Shown here in pieces: positions 57,895 through 64,000 of a stretch of DNA of 64,000 nucleotides. The position numbers and the translations under genes were made by a program. Source of the DNA: Peromyscus leucopus (Eukaryota > Chordata > Mammalia > Rodentia > Cricetidae); assembly GCF_004664715.2 (NCBI RefSeq), contig NC_051063.1, positions 113,322,829 to 113,386,828 of the forward strand, in the 5' to 3' direction. Each line of letters starts with the position of its first letter. Position 1 is the first letter of the stretch. Under the pieces are notes generated by a model. That model saw only the letters and a program-made list of their open reading frames with translations, was not told the DNA's origin and made no database searches.

Positions 57895-58976
57895 AAGGCA
57901 AAAATACATACAACAACATAAAGAGCAATACGGCATCACCAGAACCTAGCCCTCCTCCAACAGCAAGACTGAACATCACAATGTAGAAGAAGCAGAAGAA
58001 AGTGACCTTAAGAATAGCATCAGAAGATGCTAGAAGCCTTTCAAGAAAAAAATGAAAAATAAAATTGAGGAAAGGACAAACAAAAAAATGGGAAGAAAAC
58101 AATAAAGAAATAGAGGAAAAGACAAATAATTGGAGGAAATCAATAAATTCCTTAAAGAAAGCCAAGAAAACCATGAAAAAGCGATTAAACATTTTAGGGA
58201 AACAGTTTAAGACCTGAAAAGGGAAATAGAAACAATGAAGAAGACACAAACAGAGGGAATGCTGGAAATAGAAAATCTGGGTAAAGGAACAGGAAACACA
58301 GATGCAAGCATAACCAACAGAACACAAGAGATGGAAGAGAGAATCTCTGGTGTAGAGGATACAATAGAGGAAATAGATTCATCAGTCAAAGAAAATACCA
58401 AAGCCAAAAAAGTCATAACACAAAACATCCAGGAAATCTGGGACACTATGAAAAGGCCAAATCTAAGAAGAATAGGGATAGAAGAAGGAGAAGAATACCA
58501 ACTCAAAGGCACAGAAAATATATTCAAAAAGATCATAGAAGAAAACATTCCCAACTTAAAGAAGGAAATACCTATGAAGATACAAGAAGCCTATAGAACA
58601 CCAAATAGACTAGACCTTCCCCAAAAAGTCCCCTCACCACATAATAATTAAATAACTAAACCTACAGAATAAAGAAAAAAATAAGAGCAGCAAAGGAAAA
58701 AGGCCAAGTGACTTATAAAGGCAAACCCATCAGAATTACACCCAACTTCTCAATGGATACTTTGAAAGCCAGAAGGACCTGGACAGATGTAATGCAGACA
58801 CTAAGAGACCATGGATGCCAGTCTAAACTAATATACCCAGCAGAACTTTCAATCACCATAGATGGAGTGAACAAGACATTCCAAGACAAAACCAGATTTC
58901 CACAAATCCAGCCCTCCAGAAGCACTAGAAGGAAAATTCCAACCTAAGGATACACACACAAAAACACAGGCAATAG
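57895..58976 (+). pseudogene. L1 ORF1 (RNA-binding chaperone), decayed
   Basis: ORF1p is a trimeric coiled-coil RNA-binding protein. The inferred start reads AAG (57895-57897) in place of ATG before 'gcaaaaatacatac'. The N-terminal third is riddled with stops. Recognisable segments are the RRM/coiled-coil stretch at 58235-58651 ('EMEERISGVED', 'TQNIQEIWDTMKRPNLR', 'IQEAYRTPNRLD') and the C-terminal domain at 58708-58947 ('RITPNFSMDTLKARRTW', 'LSITIDG'). Between them is a frameshift and stop (58649-58651). A second frameshift near 58905 loses the 'YLSTNPALQ'-type segment. The end is placed at a TAG (58974-58976) reached in the shifted frame. Confidence 0.85.
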
Positions 58977-58995
58977 ATAATTCCACAGCAGAGAA

Positions 58996-61900
58996 ATACA
59001 CACAGACTACCACCAAAAGATATCAGGAACTAACAATCACTGGTCATTAATATCCCTTAATATCAATGGATTTAATTCACCTATAAAAACACACAGGCTA
59101 ACAGAATAGTTACGAAAGCAGGACCCATCTTTCCGCTGCATACAAGAAACACACCTCAATTTCAAAGACAGACACTATCTCAGAATAACAGGCTGGGGAA
59201 AGTCTTTTCAATCAAATGGTCTTAAGAAACAAGCTGGTGTAGCTATCCTAATATCCAACAAAATAGACTTCAAACTAAAATCAATCAAAAGAGATCAAAA
59301 AGGACATTACATACTCATCACATGAAAGATCCACCAAGATGAAGTTTCAATTCTGAACATTTATGCCCCAAACACAAGGAGACCCACATATGTGAAAGAA
59401 ACATTAGTAAAGCTTAAATCACACATAAAATCCCACACATTAATAGTGGAAGACTTCAAAACCTCACTCTCACCACTGGACAGATCTGCCAAATCTAAAC
59501 TTAACAGAGAAATAAGTGCCTTAACTGATGTTATGACTCAAATGGACTTAGTTGATATCTACAGAACATTCCACCCTAACAAAAAAGAATATATCTTCTT
59601 CTCAGCACCACATGGAACCTTCTCTAAAATCAACCACATACTTGGTCACAAAGCAAATCTCAACAGATATAAAAAAATTAGAATAACCTCCTATATTCTA
59701 TCAGATTACCATGGTTTAAAGTTAGATTTCAACAACAAAAATTACAGAAAGCCTACAATCTTATGGAAACTGAATGATGCTTAAGTGAATCACCAATGAG
59801 TCAAGTAATAAATAAAGAAAGAAATTAAAGACTTTCTAGAGATCAATGAAAACAAATATACTACAAACCCAAACTTATGGGACACTATGAAAGCAGTGCT
59901 AAGAGGAAAATCCATAGCACTAAATGCCCACATAAAGAAGTTGGAGAAATCTCACACTAGGGACTTAACAGCATACCTGAAAGCTCTAGAACAAGAAGAA
60001 GCAAAGTCACCCAGGAGGAATAGATGCCAGGAAATAATCAAATTGAGAGCTGAAATCAATACAATAGAAACAAAGAGAACAATCAATACAATAGAAACAA
60101 AGAGAACAATACAAAGAATCAATGAAACAAAGAGTTGGTTCTTTGAGAAAATCAACAAGATAGACAAGCCCTTATCCAGACTAACCAAAAGGCAGAGAGA
60201 GAGCATCCAAATTAGCAAGATCAGAAATGAAAAGGGAGACATAACAAGTGACAATGAGGAAATCCAGAGAATCATCAGGTCATACTTCGAAAACCTGTAC
60301 TCGACAAAACTGGAAAATCTAAAAGTAATGGACAATTTTCTGGACAGGTACCACATACATAAGTTAAATCAAGACCAGATAAACTATTTAAATAGACAAA
60401 TAACCCCTAAGGAAATAGAAACAGTCATTAAAATCTCCCAACTTAAAAAAAAAAAGCCCAGGACCAGATGATTTCAATGCAGAATTCTATCAGATCTTCA
60501 AAGAAGAGTTAACACCAATACTATTTAAATTGTTCCACACAATAGAAACAGAAGGAAGGATATCAAACTCCTTCTATGAGGCTACATTTACTATGATTCC
60601 CAAGCCAAACAAAGATGCAACAAAGAAAGAGAATTACAGACCATTCTCCCTCATGAACATTGATGCAAAAATAATAAAATATTGGCAAAGTCCAAGAACA
60701 CATCAAAACAACTATCCACCATGATCAGGTAGGCTTCATCCCAGAGATGCAAGGTTGGTTCAACATACAAAAGTCTGTCAATGTAATACACCAAATAAAC
60801 AAACTGAAAGAAAAAAACATGATTATTTTATTAGATGCTGAAAAGGCCTTTGACAAAATTCAACACCCCTTCATAATAAAGGTCTTGGACAGATCAGGAA
60901 TACAGGGAACATACCTAAATATAATAAAGGCAATTTACAGCAAGCCAACAGCAAACATTAAATTAAATGGAGAAAAGCTCAAAGCGATTCCTCTAAAATC
61001 AGGAAGAATACAAGGCTGTCTGCTCTCCCCATATTTATTCAATATAGTACTTGAAGTTCTAGCTAGAGCAATAAAACAACAAAAGGAAATCAAGGAGATA
61101 CAATTTGGAAAGGAAGAAGTCAAACTTTCACTATTTGCAGATGATATGAGAGTATATGTAAGTGACTCCAAAAATTCGACCAAGTAACTCCTACAGCTGA
61201 TAAACACCTTCAGTGATGTGGCAGGATATAAGATTAACTCAAAAAAAAAAAAATCAGTAGCCCTCCTATATACAAATGACAAATGGGCTGAGAAAGAAAT
61301 CAGAGAAACATCACCATTTACAACAGCCACAAATAATATAAAATACCTTGGGGTAACTCTAACTAAGCAAGTATAGGACCTGTATGACAAGAACTTTAAG
61401 TCTCTTAAGAAAGAAATTGAAGAAGATATCCGAAAATGGAAAGATCTCCCATGGATAGGTAGGATTAAGATAGTAAAAATGACAACTTTACCAAAAGCAA
61501 TCTACAGATTCAATGCATTCCCCATCAAAATCCCAACACAATTATTCACAGAACTGGAAAGAACAATACTCAATTTCATATGGAAAAACAAAAAACTCAG
61601 GATAGCTAAAAGAATCCTGCACAATCCAACAACCTCTGGAAGCATCATGATACCTAACTTCAAGCTATACTATAGATCTACAGTAATAAAAACAGCTTGG
61701 TACTGGCATAAAACCAGACATGAGGACCAATGGAATCGAATTGAAGACCCTGACAATAATCCGCATATGGATGGGCACCTAATTTTTGACAAAGAAGCCA
61801 AAACTGTACAATGGAAAAAAGAAAGCATCTTCAATAAATGGGGCTGGGATAACTTGATATCAACATGTAGAAGATTGCAAATAGATCCATATTTGTCATC

Positions 61901-62852
61901 ATGCACAAAACTTAAGTACGAGTGGATCAAAGACATCAACATAAATCCAGTTACTCTGAACCTGATAGAAGAGAAATTAGGAAGTAGTCTTGAATGCATT
62001 GGCACAGGAGACCACTAACTAACTATAACACCATTAGCACACACACTGATAGCAACAATTAATAATGGAACCTCTTTAAACTGAGAAGCTTTTGTAGGGC
62101 AAAGGACACGGTCAATAAGACAAAACAACAGCCTACAGAATGAGAAATGATGTTCACCAACCCACATCTGACAGAGGGCTGATATCCAGAATATATAAAG
62201 AACTCAAGAAATTAGACATCAAAATACCTAACAGTCCAATTAAAAAATGGGCTATAGAGCTAAACAGAGAATTCTCAACAGAAGCTCAAATGGCTGAGAG
62301 ACATTTAAGGAATTGCTCAATATCCTTAGTCATCAGAGAAATGTGGTAAAATGACTCTGAGATACCACCTTACGCCTGTCAGAATAGCTAAGATAAAAAA
62401 CACTGAAGACAGCTTTTGTTGGAGAGGATGTGGAGCAAGGGGAACACTCCTACACTGTCAGTGGGAATGCAAACTTGTACAGCCACTTTGGAAATCAGTA
62501 TGGCGCTTTCTCAGAAAATTGGCTATCAACCTCCCTCAAGACCCAGCTATACCACTCCGGCATATACCAAAGGAATGCTAAATCATACCACAAGGACACA
62601 TTCTCAGTTATGGTCATAGCAGCATTATTTGTAATAGCTAGAACCTGGAAACAACCTAGATGCCCTTCAACTGAAGAATGGATAAATAAAATGTGGTACA
62701 TATACACAGTGGAGTACTAGTCAGTAGAGAAAAACAGTGACATCATGAGTTTTGCAGGCAAATGGATGGATCTAGAAAATATTACGTGGAGTGAGATTAC
62801 CCAGACTCAGAAAGACAAACATGGCATGTATTCACTCATAGGTGAATACTAG
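58996..62852 (+). pseudogene. L1 ORF2 (endonuclease and reverse transcriptase), decayed
   Basis: The inferred start is ATA (58996-58998) where ATG is expected. The endonuclease keeps 'CIQETHL' but has EDFK (59449-59460) for the GDFN motif, SKINH for SKIDH, and SDYHG for SDHHG, so it would be inactive. In-frame stops include TAG 59107, TGA 59323, TAA 59782, TGA 59797 and TAA 59806/59809. An A11 run at 60445-60455 shifts frame by one base; a second shift lies near 60680. The RT catalytic FADD (61134-61145) and the upstream 'LDAEKAFDK' aspartate are intact, while the usual RQGCPLSP appears as IQGCLLSP. The C-terminal 'CWRGCG' Cys motif is present (about 62416-62470) but frames shift repeatedly. 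The last codon is TAG at 62850-62852. A 27-bp in-frame duplication is listed separately. Antisense frames are shadows. Confidence 0.92.
60055..60108 (+). repeat. perfect 27-bp tandem duplication in ORF2
   Basis: Two identical 27-base units (60055-60081 and 60082-60108) encode INTIETKRT twice, in frame. Confidence 0.95.
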
Positions 62853-63807
62853 ATGTAAAGCAAATGATAACCAGATTGCAACTCACAACTCCAGGGAGGC
62901 TACCTAGTAAAGAGGACCCTAGGAAAGACACAGGGATCACCCATCCACAGAGAAATGGATGAGGTCTACATGAGCAAACGGGGTGTGAGGGGGTAATGGA
63001 GGGCAAGGGTCAGGGGAAAGAGAGTTTAGGGGAGTGGGAGTTCCTAGCTGGATCAGGAATAGAGTGGGAGAACAAGGAAAGAGATACCATGTTAATGAAG
63101 ACACCATGGGAATAGGAAGAAGCAGAGTGCTAGAGAGGTCCCCAGGAATCCACAAAGATGACTCCACTGTAGACTACTGGCAATGGCAGAGAGGGTGCCT
63201 GAGTTGACCTACTCTGGTGATCGGATGGCTGAATACCCTAACTATCATGATAGAACCCTCATCCAGTGACTGATGGAAGCAGATGCTGAAATCCATGGCC
63301 AAGCCCCAGGCAGAGCCCCAGGACCCCAATTGATGAGAGAGAGAAGAGGGATTATATGAGCAAGAGATATCGAGACCATGATTGGAAAAAGTACAAAGAC
63401 AACCAGGCAAACTAATGGAAACACATTAACTGTGAACCAATAGCTGAGGAGCCCCCATGGTACTGGACTAGACCCTCTGGATAAGTAAGCCAGTTGTTTA
63501 GCTTGAACTGTTTAGGGGCACCCAGGCAGTGAGACTGGGACCTGTCCTTGGTGTATGAGCCAAATTTTTGGAACCTAGAGCCTATGCTGAGCCACTTTGC
63601 TCAGCCTTGGTGCAGGGATGAGGGGCTTGGACCTGCCTCAATTGAATGCACCAGGCTCTGCTGACTCCCCAGGGGAGACCTTACCTAGGAGGAGGTGGGA
63701 ATGGGGAGTGGGGGGAAAGGCTGGGGGTGGGAGGAGAGAGGACAGGGGAGTCCTAGGTTGATATGTAAAATGAATAAAAAAAATCTCTTAATAAAAAAAT
63801 ACTAAAA
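62853..63807 (+). other. L1 3'UTR with G-rich tract and A-rich tail
   Basis: A G-rich polypurine stretch at about 63667-63750 is followed by 'atgaataaaaaaaatctctt' and an A-rich end. These G-rich 3'UTR tracts are characteristic of rodent L1. AATAAA words near 63773 and 63790 could serve as poly(A) signals. Minus-strand frames here (62937-63167 and 63174-63410) are shadows. Confidence 0.85.
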
Positions 63808-63822
63808 AAGAAGAGGACCTGG
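63808..63822 (+). repeat. L1 target-site duplication, right copy
   Basis: Identical to 56995-57009. Confidence 0.95.
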
Positions 63823-64000
63823 TGTCCCTTTGAAACTGTTAACTAGCTTCCAATATTCTAACACAGCTGTATCATTATGAAATTATATAAAAATTCTTTT
63901 TAAATCTGCAAGGAAAGAAGGATAGAGAGGAGGAAGAACAATTTCTTACCTCTGAATTGAAAATAGCAAAAATAATTATTTTTACAGCTAACGTAACATC
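63823..64000. other. unique right flank
   Basis: Continues the pre-insertion sequence; nothing recognised. Confidence 0.45.

Larger units (their letters stand above)
57010..63807 (+). mobile_element. full-length rodent L1 retrotransposon (about 6.8 kb), inactive
   Basis: The element holds a 5'UTR with tandem monomer structure, degraded ORF1, degraded ORF2, a G-rich 3'UTR and an A-rich end. A perfect 15-bp TSD brackets it. L1 encodes an RNA-binding ORF1p and an ORF2p with endonuclease and reverse transcriptase that copy it by target-primed reverse transcription. Here both ORFs carry stops and frameshifts and both inferred start codons are mutated, so it cannot move on its own. Orientation is plus, opposite to the candidate exon at 4.7 kb. 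Confidence 0.95.

Noticed and set aside
58207..58554. Long minus-strand frames across the L1
   Set aside because: Shadows of A-rich sense L1 coding sequence (also at 57893-58327, 59952-60356, 60935-61390 and 61670-62005).
59392..59784. L1 frames as host genes
   Set aside because: Clear endonuclease-domain homology to L1 ORF2 and location inside a TSD-bounded element.

Overview
This window looks like a gene-poor, AT-rich stretch of a muroid rodent genome, most likely a cricetid (deer mouse, hamster or vole group) rather than Mus or Rattus. The evidence is the repeat content: B1, B3, ID/B4-type SINEs, rodent L1/Lx elements and muroid ERV LTRs. The best-preserved B1 (53187-53359) has the 'gcgcctttcctgg' stretch that I associate with cricetid rather than Mus B1 copies. 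I ran no searches, so repeat family names rest on recognition; target-site duplications (TSDs) and termini were read directly.

The only credible protein-coding sequence is a short candidate first exon on the minus strand (4721-4798, 26 codons ending at a GT donor). It lies in a CpG-richer block (about 4700-5350) with a TATA-like box. It could be an internal or alternative promoter of a very large gene whose introns fill much of the window. I cannot name the gene with confidence. A poly(A)-only retroinsertion with a 14-bp TSD sits just upstream of it.

Layout: 1-4.7 kb is mostly unique with MIR relics. 4.7-5.8 kb holds the exon/promoter block and the poly(A) insertion. 6-21 kb has old L1, MIR and L2 relics, a minus-strand L1 3'UTR (8.5-9.1 kb), an LTR-like piece (15.8-16.4 kb), an Lx 3'UTR (17.0-17.9 kb) and an ancient L1M end (19.6-20.2 kb). 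21-27.3 kb is LTR-rich: two sibling solo LTRs, then an Lx 3'UTR split by two converging ERV 3' ends. 28-31.7 kb is a nested stack: an ancient antisense L1 carrying a younger L1 piece, a B1 that itself carries a solo LTR, and a tRNA-type SINE. 32-57 kb has scattered SINEs, two more solo LTRs (37.7 and 47.0 kb), two L1s with 5' inversion (48.6 and 50.6 kb), a hAT-like element and long unique stretches. 57010-63807 is one full-length L1 on the plus strand with a perfect 15-bp TSD. Both of its ORFs are broken.

I found no operon-like system, CRISPR array or novel coding system. The points of interest are the candidate exon, the insertion stratigraphy and several structurally clean retrotransposition products.
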